Source of the DNA: Pectobacterium cacticida | GTDB taxonomy: Bacteria; Pseudomonadota; Gammaproteobacteria; Enterobacterales; Enterobacteriaceae | Length of the DNA stretch: 64,000 bases | NCBI RefSeq assembly: GCF_036885195.1 | Contig: NZ_CP133656.1 | Location: 744,001-808,000 of the forward strand | Direction: 5' to 3' | Part shown: piece by piece, positions 16,657 to 25,510 of the stretch | Layout of the letters: each line of letters begins with the position of its first letter | How positions within the stretch are numbered: position 1 is the stretch's first letter | Notes under the pieces: generated by a model | The model's input: only the letters and a program-made list of their open reading frames with translations | Database searches by the model: none | Told to the model about the DNA's origin: nothing | Program-made: the position numbers and the translations under genes

Positions 16657-18486
16657 TTAGTTCAGGTCGATTTGCTGGCCATTGATGACAATATGGCTGC
16701 CCTTAAGGTTGATGACGCCATCGGCGCTGATGCCGATAAAACCGCCTTTAGTAGCAATCAGGATGTCGCCCTCCTGTGACTGGATGGCAATATTGTTTTT
16801 CACCTGTAGGCTGTCGTTATCATTGACGATCGTGCTGCGGTTTTGGGTAATAGCGATATTTTGCTGTCCCTGAATCTCGGTGGACTGGTCTTTGCTGACG
16901 GAAACTACCTGATTGCCGCCGACGCTTTCGGTATGGTCAGCCGTCACGGTTGTCGTGCGATTGTTGAGCACCACGGTGTTCATGTCTTTCTGAGCATGGA
17001 TGAACACTTCTTCCTGACCTGACTGGTCTTCAAAGCGCAGTTCGTTGAAGCCAGTTCCCTTGTGCGTCGAGGTACGCAGCGTGGTGCGCGTCTTGTTGGC
17101 GGGCAGCGGGTACGGCGGCCTATTGGTGGCGTGAAAGGTGCACCCTGTCACAATCGGCTGGTCCGGGTCGCCTTCCAGGAAGCTGACAATCACCTCGTGG
17201 CCGATGCGCGGGATGGCGATCAGCCCGTACTGGCCGCCCGCCCAGCCCTGGCTGACTCGTACCCAGCAGGAGCTTTGGTCATTGCTGGCGCCGTAGCGGT
17301 CCCACGGAAATTGCAGCTTCACCCGCCCATGTTCGTCACAGTAGATTTCTTCGCCCGCCGGGCCGACCACGGTGGCGATTTGCGGGCCATCCACCATCGG
17401 CTTGTACGGCAGGTCGGCGCGCCAGGTGCGTTTGGCGCTGATAACCTCAAAACTGTTGCTGTAGGTGGTCGGTTCGCCGCCGCTTTCCTCTTCCAGCGCC
17501 TGCGGTTGTTGCCCGCTGTGCGTGATGGCGACCAGTTGCCAGCCGGTATTGAGTGTCGGGTTGGGGTGTTCGGTCAGTTGAAAGGTGCTGCCCGGCATCA
17601 GCATGGCGGCATTGGATTCGCCCGCGCCGCCCATCGCGCCCGCCCTTAACGCGTCCAGCCGATAGCCGGTAAACGCCTTGCCGCTCGGGTCTTGCTTGAA
17701 GCGACCGGGGTAGTCGAAGTGCTGATAGCTCTCCCGCTGATGCGCCAGGTCGTTGCTCATCTTACGGTGCAGCAGGCCGTAGGCCGGGGTTTTGAAGCTG
17801 TAATCCTTGAGGGCCACCTCTGCCGTGCTGACCTGCTCGGCGTAGCGGAAGCGACGGACGTACTCGCCTTCGCTCAGGCCCTGCGTGGCGAGGTTGAAGA
17901 ACAGTTCGGGACCTTTGGCCAGCGCCCCGGCATCGTCGGCAAAGACCACGCGGTGCTTGCCCGCTTCAAATTCGTGGAAGAAATACAGCCCTTCCTCGGC
18001 GGCCAGTCGGGTGATAAAGGCTAAATCGCTTTCCCGGTATTGCACGCAGTATTCACGCGAGGCGTGGTCATGGCGTAAGGCAAAGGCATAATCGGTAATG
18101 CCGGACTCTTCCAGCAATGTGGCGATGATGGCTTCGGGTTTGTGCGCCTGAAAAATGCGGGCGTTGGTGCGTAACCCCAGTCGCCACAGCGCCGGGCGCA
18201 CCTCGGCCTGATAGCGGGTGCGGCGAAAGCCGGTGTCGCCCTGCGTAAAACCGCTGACGATACCGCTGACCCGGCGTTTGAGTTCTCCCTCGAACCAAAT
18301 CAGCAACTCGCACGGCTGGTCGAGTACCGCGCCAAAATCTACATCCGGTAATGCGCTGGCCAGACTAAGCGACAGGCCGAACGGGCGATTCAGCGCTTCG
18401 CTGAGCTGAAAATCCACCACGACAAACGTGCTTTCGGGCAGGGCGCCGACCTTAACCGTGAACTGTAATCCTGTACTGTTTGCCAC
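16657..18486 (-). CDS. vgrG: Type VI secretion spike protein VgrG
   Basis: 609-aa spike protein. N-terminal gp27-like region (about 1-370), OB-fold/gp5 region with GRVKLQFPWDRYG and SCWVRVSQGWAG, then a beta-helical needle with RFEDQSGQEEVFIHAQKDMN and repeated short hydrophobic strands to the end. There is no extra effector domain, so its cargo is probably the PAAR-Rhs protein encoded two genes downstream. A hairpin separates it from hcp. No structural T6SS genes (tss) lie in the window, so this is an auxiliary effector cluster. Confidence 0.95.
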   Translation of the reverse strand: MANSTGLQFTVKVGALPESTFVVVDFQLSEALNRPFGLSLSLASALPDVDFGAVLDQPCELLIWFEGELKRRVSGIVSGFTQGDTGFRRTRYQAEVRPALWRLGLRTNARIFQAHKPEAIIATLLEESGITDYAFALRHDHASREYCVQYRESDLAFITRLAAEEGLYFFHEFEAGKHRVVFADDAGALAKGPELFFNLATQGLSEGEYVRRFRYAEQVSTAEVALKDYSFKTPAYGLLHRKMSNDLAHQRESYQHFDYPGRFKQDPSGKAFTGYRLDALRAGAMGGAGESNAAMLMPGSTFQLTEHPNPTLNTGWQLVAITHSGQQPQALEEESGGEPTTYSNSFEVISAKRTWRADLPYKPMVDGPQIATVVGPAGEEIYCDEHGRVKLQFPWDRYGASNDQSSCWVRVSQGWAGGQYGLIAIPRIGHEVIVSFLEGDPDQPIVTGCTFHATNRPPYPLPANKTRTTLRTSTHKGTGFNELRFEDQSGQEEVFIHAQKDMNTVVLNNRTTTVTADHTESVGGNQVVSVSKDQSTEIQGQQNIAITQNRSTIVNDNDSLQVKNNIAIQSQEGDILIATKGGFIGISADGVINLKGSHIVINGQQIDLN

Positions 18487-18528
18487 CTGTCCTCTCCTTT
18501 TCCCCTCACTATAACCATGGCTACCGCA

Positions 18529-18554
18529 CGTGCCGCGCTTTCCGGCGCGGCACG
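18529..18554. other. Hairpin between hcp and vgrG
   Basis: Perfect 10-base GC-rich arms (18529-18538 and 18545-18554). No T-run follows, so it may be an attenuator or mRNA stabiliser in the hcp-vgrG spacer. Confidence 0.5.
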
Positions 18555-18645
18555 GGTCAACCCTGATGACACCTGCACATGGGGTTGAGTCTGCTCACCC
18601 CCATGCGTAGACGGGCTACATATTGTTTCAACGAAAAATGTGAAA

Positions 18646-18665
18646 AACCCGGGCACGCCCGGGTT
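18646..18665 (-). terminator. Intrinsic terminator of hcp
   Basis: AACCCGGGC / GCCCGGGTT arms with a two-base centre, followed on the minus strand by TTTCACATTTTTC. It lies directly after the hcp stop, so most transcripts should end here and vgrG gets reduced read-through or has its own promoter. Confidence 0.75.
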
Positions 18666-18674
18666 GGGTATCAA

Positions 18675-19193
18675 TTACGCTTCAACCGGCGCACGCCAGT
18701 CGTCAGAGCCGGAGGTGCCGGCCACGGTGTGTTCCCAGTCGATTTTGCGGTAGGCCAGCGAGACTTCGAGTAACTGGGTGTAGTCCAGTTTCGCCGGGTC
18801 CTGGCAGTGCGGCATCTGGCAGTTGATATCGACGATGGTGGCGTCGGTCAGGATGGTGGAAAAGAAATGCTCCTGTTTGCCTTCCACCGAAGTGCGATAC
18901 CACTTCAGTGTCACGGTCGGCAGCATTTCACCGGTAGAGAGCGCGTTGTACAGCAGCGGCACGGCCTTGTTGAGCGCGACGGTGAATTTGAAGGGTTTAT
19001 GAACGCGTTGGCCGGACGGCTGACCGGATTGCGGGTCGGTCGGAACGGTAACGATGTGTTTGAATTCCTGCACCAGCATCTCATCTTCGTGGCCCTGCAC
19101 GTAGATGTTGCCGACGGACTCGGCGGTGAATGCGCCCGCGGTGATGTTGCCCTGCGTTTTCCCTTCGATGCTGATATAGCATGGAGTTGGCAT
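18675..19193 (-). CDS. hcp: Type VI secretion tube protein Hcp
   Basis: 172-aa Hcp, which forms stacked hexameric rings of the T6SS tube. Typical features: MPTPCYISIEGKTQGNI at the start, SVGNIYVQGHEDEMLVQEF, HKPFKFTVALNKAVPLLYNAL, and a C-terminal SLAYRKIDWEH. The ATG at 19193 follows AAGGAG with good spacing; an open extension to 19259 lacks family similarity. It is first in the hcp-vgrG-eag-rhs cluster. Confidence 0.96.
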   Translation of the reverse strand: MPTPCYISIEGKTQGNITAGAFTAESVGNIYVQGHEDEMLVQEFKHIVTVPTDPQSGQPSGQRVHKPFKFTVALNKAVPLLYNALSTGEMLPTVTLKWYRTSVEGKQEHFFSTILTDATIVDINCQMPHCQDPAKLDYTQLLEVSLAYRKIDWEHTVAGTSGSDDWRAPVEA

Positions 19194-19702
19194 GGTCTTG
19201 CTCCTTGTTGTTGAACGAGTTGAATAACGTCGCGTTCTGTATAGCAACTCCTGTGCCAATTTATATGTTATTGTTATGATTAAACAATCACTTAAGTCAA
19301 ATTTTCCCTAAGCAAAATTTGAGCAAAAAGTTGCGCAGACCTCGTGAAAAAACGGCATCCATTGCGCAAAAAGTGATATCCACTGGGAAGTGAGCAAGAA
19401 GTTGCGCAGAATGCGCATTTATGCTGAAAATTGGCGTTAGGGATCAATTTAACAAAGGTATAGGCTATCAATTACGATGGGATTCATTGCTAATGACAGA
19501 AAAAAGGCGATAAATTATCCACTCGATATCAGGTAAAAAGTGAGTGCTTACTTCTATTGTCAGGTAAAAACACACGCGAATGTAGACGGTCAGATGGCGG
19601 GGAGCAGCGTACTCGCGTGATTAATGCGGGGGATTTGACCACCGACTTAAACTGTGTGCGCCCCTGCTGGGCGCAATCGACATAGAGGCATTCGTCTATA
19701 AC
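19194..19702. other. Regulatory spacer upstream of hcp with short direct repeats
   Basis: No gene. It contains two near-identical 19-base repeats (GAGCAAAAAGTTGCGCAGA at 19321 and GAGCAAGAAGTTGCGCAGA at 19392), a related ATTGCGCAAAAAGTG between them, and CAGGTAAAAA twice (19531 and 19561). These repeated words upstream of hcp could be binding sites of a regulator; the protein is unknown. Confidence 0.45.
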
Positions 19703-20221
19703 CTACAGGAGTGACGCCATTTCTTGTAGAATCTGTTCGCACCACTGTTCCAGACGTTCATCGCTGAGATCGTATTGATTCACTTCGTCTAATGCCAGGC
19801 CAACGAAATGTTTGCCGTCAGCGGTCAGCGGTTTTGGGCTGGTGAATTCGTAGCCTTCTGTTGGCCAGTAGCCGATGAATGTGACGCCTAACGGTAGTAG
19901 CTGTTCATGTAACATGCCGAGTGCATCGAGGAACCATTCGCTATAGCCAATCTGGTCACCCATACCATAGAGTGCGACGACTTTCCCTTTGAGATTCAGC
20001 GTCGCTAATTGATGCCAAATATTTTCCCAATCTTCCTGTATTTCACCAAAATCCCACGTCGGGATGCCGAGTATTAAAATACTGTAGTCCTGCATACGTT
20101 GGGGGTCGACATCTTTAACGTTGTGCAGATCCACCAGATCTTCGCCCAAAATATCGCGAATCTTTTCTGCTGCCATTTCGGTGTAACAGGTGCTTGAACC
20201 GTAAAATAGACCGATTTTCAT
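19703..20221 (-). CDS. fldB: Flavodoxin FldB
   Basis: 172-aa FMN-binding electron carrier. The phosphate-binding loop is GLFYGSSTCYTE near the N-terminus, and the isoalloxazine-stacking regions are ILGIPTWDFGEIQEDW and ALYGMGDQIGYSEWF. The C-terminus ELSDER-like YDLSDERLEQWCEQI fits FldB. The ATG at 20221 (MKIGLF) gives the family length; nine upstream codons are ignored. In E. coli fldB lies next to xerD; here about 6 kb of other genes separates them. Confidence 0.93.
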   Translation of the reverse strand: MKIGLFYGSSTCYTEMAAEKIRDILGEDLVDLHNVKDVDPQRMQDYSILILGIPTWDFGEIQEDWENIWHQLATLNLKGKVVALYGMGDQIGYSEWFLDALGMLHEQLLPLGVTFIGYWPTEGYEFTSPKPLTADGKHFVGLALDEVNQYDLSDERLEQWCEQILQEMASLL

Positions 20222-20346
20222 ATTCAGTTCTTTATAAAATGCTATCAAAGTGTGCGCATTCGCTTCAGATTACCATGAAGGTGTAGCCTGAGAGTGAAGG
20301 TACCGGATAGCGCTATTCTAAAAGGTGGATGATAGTAATGAAAGAC

Positions 20347-20372
20347 GCCATGAGGGTTTCGACCCTCATGGC
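20347..20372 (-). terminator. Terminator of yhjE-like gene
   Basis: Perfect 11-base arms with a TTCG tetraloop (read on the plus strand), directly after the transporter stop. On the minus strand GTCTTTCATT follows. Confidence 0.75.
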
Positions 20373-20379
20373 AGGGAAA

Positions 20380-21705
20380 TTATCCCAGAGACTGGTGGCG
20401 CGTTTCTTTAATTAACAGAAGGGCGATCAACGTCAGTGACGCCATTGCCGCCAAATAAACGCCGACATAGAACAGACCATAATTGGCCGTTAGCCATGCC
20501 GCGATATACGGTGCGACTGACGCGCCTAAAATTGACGAGATATTGTACGAAAATGACGCGCCAGTGTAGCGAACTTCCGTTGGAAATAACTCAGGCAGCA
20601 GTGCGCCCATCGGGCCGAATGTCAGCCCCATCAGGCTAAGCCCTAATACCAAAAAGCCCATCACCAGAACCTGGTTGCCTGAACCCAGCAGGTATGGAAA
20701 AAGGATGGAGAAAGCCAGCATCAGGCACGTGACGACAATCATGGTTTTGCGGCGGCCAAAGGCATCTGCCAAACATCCCGCGAGCGGGATCGTTAGACCA
20801 AAGCCTATCACCGCGACCATCAGCATTAATAGAAAGCTATTACGCGAGAAACCCAGGCCGTCTGGCACGGGCGTCGTACCATACGTCATGGAATAAACGG
20901 TCATGATGTAGAACAGCGTATAAGTCGCCAGCATGATGAAGGTGCCGAGGATGGTGGCTTTCATGTGCTTGCTCAGTAACGTACCCAGCGGCATACGCAC
21001 CTGCTTACCCGCTTTAACTGCGTTGGTAAAGACCGGCGCTTCATGCAGAGAGATACGGACATATAAGCCAACCAGCACTAATACAGCAGAGGCGATGAAC
21101 GGTACGCGCCAGCCCCAATTCATGAACTGCTCTTCGGTGAGCAGCCAGGATAATAGCAGGAAGGTGCCGTTCGCGAAGAAAAAGCCGATAGGGGCACCAA
21201 GTTGGGGAAACGAACCATATAACGCGCGTTTATTGGATGGCGCATTTTCCGTCGCCAGCAGCGCCGCACCGCCCCATTCTCCGCCCAAACCCAGCCCTTG
21301 ACCGAAACGTGCCAGCGCCAGCAACAGAGGCGCAAAGATACCAATGGTTTCGTAGGTAGGCAGCAGCCCAATCAACACGGTAGAAATCCCCATAGTCAGC
21401 AACGAAGCAACCAGGGTCACTTTACGTCCGACACGGTCACCAAAGTGGCCGAAGAGCGCCGAACCAATAGGGCGTGCCACGAAGGCAATAGCAAAGGTTG
21501 CCAGCGATTGTAGCGTGGCAGCCGTTGGATCGCCTTGCGGGAAGAAAATGTGCGGGAAAATCAGCACCGCCGCAGTGGCATAAATATAAAAATCGAAAAA
21601 TTCGATGGCGGTGCCAATCAGTGACGCAACAATGACTTTATTACGTGAGTTAACGGGGGGCGTTTCCGCTTCGGCATCCAGAGTGGGAGTGATGGTGGCT
21701 TGCAT
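20380..21705 (-). CDS. yhjE: MHS-family MFS transporter, YhjE-like
   Basis: 441-aa inner-membrane proton symporter of the metabolite:H+ symporter (MHS) family, close to E. coli YhjE along its whole length. Seen: N-terminal TAIEFFDFYIYATAA, the loop motif FGHFGDRVGRK after helix 2, GLGLGGEWGGAALLATEN, and the second-half GCLADAFGRRK. Twelve hydrophobic segments are apparent. The substrate of YhjE is not established; related members carry shikimate, alpha-ketoglutarate or proline. It is a single gene with its own terminator, next to the rhamnonate locus but not obviously part of it. Confidence 0.88.
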   Translation of the reverse strand: MQATITPTLDAEAETPPVNSRNKVIVASLIGTAIEFFDFYIYATAAVLIFPHIFFPQGDPTAATLQSLATFAIAFVARPIGSALFGHFGDRVGRKVTLVASLLTMGISTVLIGLLPTYETIGIFAPLLLALARFGQGLGLGGEWGGAALLATENAPSNKRALYGSFPQLGAPIGFFFANGTFLLLSWLLTEEQFMNWGWRVPFIASAVLVLVGLYVRISLHEAPVFTNAVKAGKQVRMPLGTLLSKHMKATILGTFIMLATYTLFYIMTVYSMTYGTTPVPDGLGFSRNSFLLMLMVAVIGFGLTIPLAGCLADAFGRRKTMIVVTCLMLAFSILFPYLLGSGNQVLVMGFLVLGLSLMGLTFGPMGALLPELFPTEVRYTGASFSYNISSILGASVAPYIAAWLTANYGLFYVGVYLAAMASLTLIALLLIKETRHQSLG

Positions 21706-22048
21706 AGTGTTTCTTTATTTTAACAAATGAACACATATTCTACGCACAGAAAAAAAAGCATTTCAATGTCAGCCCACGCTATGAGCATGGCGCGAAAAGC
21801 GCCTGTGTGGTTGTGGACGTGATTATAAAAACATCCTATGACTTATATTACTCTTTTCCGCATTTTGTACCGGGGTCGGCCGAATGAGGTAGCATAAAAT
21901 AAATTTGCATAAAAAACGCAGAGGACATTCCATAGCCACATGTACGGCGTGAGGGTGATCGGGAGATCGCTGTAGCAACATATGGAGTAACGGTGTGACA
22001 AAGCAGCCCGTCCTTGGGCTGTAGGCGGTGTAATTATGTCGGTTATCG
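21706..22048. other. Intergenic region between yhjE and the rhamnonate operon
   Basis: No gene is supported. It holds the yhjE promoter region, a GGCGC-GAAAA-GCGCC hairpin near 21790 and the rhamnonate operon terminator at 22003. Confidence 0.5.
22003..22022 (-). terminator. Probable terminator of the rhamnonate operon
   Basis: CAGCCC / GGGCTG arms; on the minus strand the hairpin is followed by CTTTGTC. It is the first hairpin after the aldolase stop at 22049. Confidence 0.55.
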
Positions 22049-22879
22049 TTAATAGCTGGCTTGCGGTTGTGTCTTTCTCGTCGATTTAAACATCGCCAGA
22101 CGTTCATCCAGTGCCTGTGTATAAAGCAGAGTATCTACGCCGACCGCGACAAAATTGGCGCCCCATGAAATGCATGTTTTAGCCATTTCCGGATCGACAG
22201 CCAGAAATCCCGCAGCCTTGCCCGCCGCGCGAATACGCCGGATGCTCTGTTCGATAATACGCTGCACTTCCGGGTGGTTCGGGTTATCAGGGTAGCCCAG
22301 TGACGCGGAGAGGTCGGCTGGGCCGATGAAAATGCCATCAACGCCATCCACTTGCAGCAGTGCGTCCAGATTATCCAATGCCGTCTTACTCTCGGCCTGA
22401 ATCAGTAGACAGAGTTCTTCATTGGCTTTTGCCATGTAATTATCTACCCGCCCCCAGCGAGCCGCGCGGGCAACGCTTGCCCCGACGCCGCGCGTCCCGA
22501 TGGGCGGGTAGCGGGTTGCGGACACCACCTCGCGGGCCTGCTCGGCGGTATCCACCATTGGGATCAGGAGGGTTCGAGTACCAATATCCAACACCTGCTT
22601 GATAATACTGCGTCTCCCTTCTACCGGACGAATCACAGGGTGACTGGCATAAGGCGCGATAGCCTGAAGCTGATGGTAAAGATCTTGTATTGTATTAGGC
22701 GCATGTTCACCGTCGATCAACAACCAGTCGTAGGACGATGTTGCGGCAATCTCGGCCAGATAAGCCGATGTACTGCTGAGCCACAGGCCGATTTGCACCT
22801 TCCCATTTTGTAGCCCCTGCTTGAAGGGGTTAGCTAATATCTCATGGTTCAAGACATCGTGTTCTAACTTACTATTCAT
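22049..22879 (-). CDS. rhmA: 2-keto-3-deoxy-L-rhamnonate aldolase (YfaU/RhmA)
   Basis: 276-aa class II HpcH/HpaI-family aldolase that splits 2-keto-3-deoxy-L-rhamnonate into pyruvate and lactaldehyde. Conserved stretches are WLLIDGEHAPNTIQDLYHQL (metal/pyruvate region), RGVGASVARAARWG and GIFIGPADLSASLGYPDN. It closely matches E. coli YfaU but has about eight extra residues at the N-terminus before NPFKQGL. It is the last gene of the dehydratase-transporter-aldolase operon. Confidence 0.93.
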   Translation of the reverse strand: MNSKLEHDVLNHEILANPFKQGLQNGKVQIGLWLSSTSAYLAEIAATSSYDWLLIDGEHAPNTIQDLYHQLQAIAPYASHPVIRPVEGRRSIIKQVLDIGTRTLLIPMVDTAEQAREVVSATRYPPIGTRGVGASVARAARWGRVDNYMAKANEELCLLIQAESKTALDNLDALLQVDGVDGIFIGPADLSASLGYPDNPNHPEVQRIIEQSIRRIRAAGKAAGFLAVDPEMAKTCISWGANFVAVGVDTLLYTQALDERLAMFKSTRKTQPQASY

Positions 22880-22904
22880 AATAATCCTTACTTCAAATGG
22901 TATT

Positions 22905-24191
22905 TTAGCGATGAGTTTGCGCTGTCAGCGTGGATGGTTTCACCGCGCTCAGAGTGAAAATAATCAGCGTACCGATAATGGCGATGCCAGAGAGCGTCAG
23001 CAGCCCTGCGGCACCGTTCTGGAATGCTGCTTCGGCTTTTACCCGCAGGATTGGCGCCAGAAAGCCGCCAATCGCGCCAAAGAGGTTAATGAAACCAATT
23101 CCCGCCGCCAGCGCTGTACCGGAAAGCAACTGCGTGGGCATAGTCCAGAATACGGGTTGCACGGCGATACATCCGATCGCTGCCACACACAGGGCGACGA
23201 TGGCCAGCAACGGACTGACCAGACCGGAAATACCAATCCCCAGCGCGGCAGCAAACAGGGTAACCGCGGCGACGTTGCGCCTATTCCCCGTTTTATCGGA
23301 ATAGTGGGGGATGAGCAGCGTCCCAAACAGCGCCGCCACCCAGGGAATGGCGGTAACCAGAGAGGCGATGAAACCAACTTTGGTGCCCATTAGTGCGGCC
23401 ACCTGCGTCGGGAGGAAGAAGATCAGCCCGTATACCGCGATTTGAATCGCCATGTAGATAATGGCTAATTGCCAGACACGCGTGTTGGTAATGGCATCCC
23501 TGAAACGAGACGTGGTTTTCTTCTCATCTTCACTGGCTAATTGGGCGATCAGAACCTGTTTTTCGTCTGCGCTGAGGAAACGAGCCTGTTGTGGTGTGTC
23601 ATCGAGATAGAAAAACGTAAATACCCCAGCCAGTAAGGCTAGCCCGCCTTCAATGATGAACATCCAGAACCAGCCGGGATGCCCCAGAAAGCCATGCATT
23701 TCCAGCAGTGCGCCGGACAATGGGGAACCGAGCGTCAGCGCCAGTGGCGCACCCATATAAAACAGCCCCATGATTCTGGCGCGATGGTTTTGTGGAAACC
23801 ATTGGGAAGTCAGATAAATCATACCCGGAAAGAAGCCAGCTTCCGCCGCCCCCAGCAATGTACGGACGATCAGGAATTTTGCTTCGGTATCGGCATATCC
23901 CATGGCGGCGGAAAGCGCGCCCCATACCACGGTGGTACTCCCTATCCAGCGGCGCGCTCCCCATTTGCGCATCAACAGATTGGCAGGAACACCAAGAAAC
24001 GCATAGACCACAAAGAAGATTCCAGCACCCAGCGCATAGGACTCGTTGCTAAGGCCGGTATCGAGTTGGTAAGTTTCCTTGGCAAACCCAATATTGGAGC
24101 GATCGAGGAAAGCCAAGATATATAACATCAACATAAACGGAATTAACCGCGCACGGTTCTTCCTCACCGTGCTTTCCAGAACGGTATTCAT
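22905..24191 (-). CDS. rhmT: MFS transporter, probable rhamnonate permease (YfaV/RhmT-like)
   Basis: Anion:cation symporter family MFS protein of 428 aa with twelve predicted helices. Features are FLDRSNIGFAKETYQ in helix 1, the loop LLMRKWGARRW, and RTLLGAAEAGFFPGMIYLTSQWFP, all typical of the YfaV/GarP-like group. The ATG at 24191 follows GAGGATACACACT; open sequence upstream to 24239 was not used. It lies between the rhamnonate dehydratase and aldolase genes, so L-rhamnonate uptake is the likely job; specificity is inferred from the operon. Confidence 0.87.
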   Translation of the reverse strand: MNTVLESTVRKNRARLIPFMLMLYILAFLDRSNIGFAKETYQLDTGLSNESYALGAGIFFVVYAFLGVPANLLMRKWGARRWIGSTTVVWGALSAAMGYADTEAKFLIVRTLLGAAEAGFFPGMIYLTSQWFPQNHRARIMGLFYMGAPLALTLGSPLSGALLEMHGFLGHPGWFWMFIIEGGLALLAGVFTFFYLDDTPQQARFLSADEKQVLIAQLASEDEKKTTSRFRDAITNTRVWQLAIIYMAIQIAVYGLIFFLPTQVAALMGTKVGFIASLVTAIPWVAALFGTLLIPHYSDKTGNRRNVAAVTLFAAALGIGISGLVSPLLAIVALCVAAIGCIAVQPVFWTMPTQLLSGTALAAGIGFINLFGAIGGFLAPILRVKAEAAFQNGAAGLLTLSGIAIIGTLIIFTLSAVKPSTLTAQTHR

Positions 24192-24267
24192 AGTGTGTAT
24201 CCTCATTAGAGGTAATGTTATGGTCATGGCCCGCATCATGTATGGCGGGCCGTAACGAAGGGATCGA

Positions 24268-25473
24268 TTAGTGCGTATATGGACGCTGAAGGTTGAGATC
24301 CCGATTCAGTTCGACGCCAAAACCCGGTTTATCGAGGGCTGATTTAGGTAAGCGTCCCTGTGTTGGCACCGGCTCATCAAGCAGGATGGGATCAAATTGC
24401 GGGCGTAGCGTGTCGCAATTTGGGCTGGTCATCAGGAATTCGCTGAACGGGGTGTTGGTAAAGGTGATCACGGCATGATGGGAGTAAACGGAAGACCCGT
24501 GCGGCACCACCAGTTGGCCACGGGATTTGGCAATCGCCGCAATTTCGACCAGCGTTGTTAAGCCGCCGCACCAGCCGACATCGGGCTGCATGATGTCGAT
24601 TCCGGTTTCTGCCAATGTACGGAAAGATTGCAAGGTGCCATGGTGTTCTCCGCTGGTGACCATCATGCCCGCCGGTACGTGACGCTTCAATTCCCGATAA
24701 CCTTCGTATTGCTGCGGCGGCAGGCATTCTTCTATCCATTTCAGGTTGTACGGCGCACAGGCGTGAGCGAGTTTAGTGGCGTAGTTGACGTCCTGGCTCA
24801 TCCAGCAGTCGAGCATCAGCCAGAAATCCGGTCCACATTTTTCACGAAAATCGGCAACCATCGCCCTATCTTTACGAATGCCTTCATCGCCATCCTGTGG
24901 CCCCCAGTGGGTTGGCATTTTACCCCCGATAAAACCCATTTCCTTGGCGAGGTCAGGGCGTGCTCCCGTGGCATAGAACCGGATCTCATCACGCACCGCT
25001 CCGCCGAGAAGTTGGTATACCGGGAGATCGATGACCTTCCCGAAGAGATCCCACAGCGCCAGATCGACGCAAGAAATCGTATTCATCACTAGCCCACCGG
25101 AGCCGGAATAATACATCGTTGCTCCCAGCATCTGATCGTGGATCAATTTGATATCGCTGACACATTTGCCTTCGATAAACCGGCTTAGATGTTTCTCGAC
25201 GATAAAACAGCCCATTTCACCTGCGGTGGAGACGGCAAAACCGATCTGACCATTGTCTGCCTCCACTTCTACGACCAGCGTGCCCAATACGTTAATGCCG
25301 AAGGATTGACGTGACTGCTCGTATTGTTTGTATTTGCTCATCGGTGTGGCGATGTGATCGTCGATCCAATGATGGCTGCCCTGATCGTGATAATCGGCGC
25401 CGCCACTGCCTTTTTCAGCCGTTGCTCCACCCAGGAACCAGGCGCGAATGTGTTTAATTGTAGGTAAGGTCAT
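24268..25473 (-). CDS. rhmD: L-rhamnonate dehydratase RhmD
   Basis: 401-aa enolase-superfamily (mandelate racemase subgroup) enzyme that dehydrates L-rhamnonate to 2-keto-3-deoxy-L-rhamnonate. It is nearly collinear with E. coli RhmD: TGGATAEKG-like LGGATAEKGSGGADYHDQG, the metal ligands in LMLDCWMSQDV, KWIEECLPPQQYEG and TSGEHHGT, and the general acid/base His in VVPHGSSVYSHH. The start at 25473 matches the family N-terminus MTLPTIKHIRAWF. It is the first enzyme gene after the regulator. Confidence 0.96.
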   Translation of the reverse strand: MTLPTIKHIRAWFLGGATAEKGSGGADYHDQGSHHWIDDHIATPMSKYKQYEQSRQSFGINVLGTLVVEVEADNGQIGFAVSTAGEMGCFIVEKHLSRFIEGKCVSDIKLIHDQMLGATMYYSGSGGLVMNTISCVDLALWDLFGKVIDLPVYQLLGGAVRDEIRFYATGARPDLAKEMGFIGGKMPTHWGPQDGDEGIRKDRAMVADFREKCGPDFWLMLDCWMSQDVNYATKLAHACAPYNLKWIEECLPPQQYEGYRELKRHVPAGMMVTSGEHHGTLQSFRTLAETGIDIMQPDVGWCGGLTTLVEIAAIAKSRGQLVVPHGSSVYSHHAVITFTNTPFSEFLMTSPNCDTLRPQFDPILLDEPVPTQGRLPKSALDKPGFGVELNRDLNLQRPYTH

Positions 25474-25510
25474 CTTTCATTCTCCATTGTTATCATTATA
25501 TCTGTAGGGG

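Noticed and set aside
24268..25473. Mandelate racemase or other enolase-superfamily acid-sugar dehydratase
   Set aside because: Near-collinear match to E. coli RhmD and neighbouring aldolase, transporter and IclR gene favour L-rhamnonate dehydratase.
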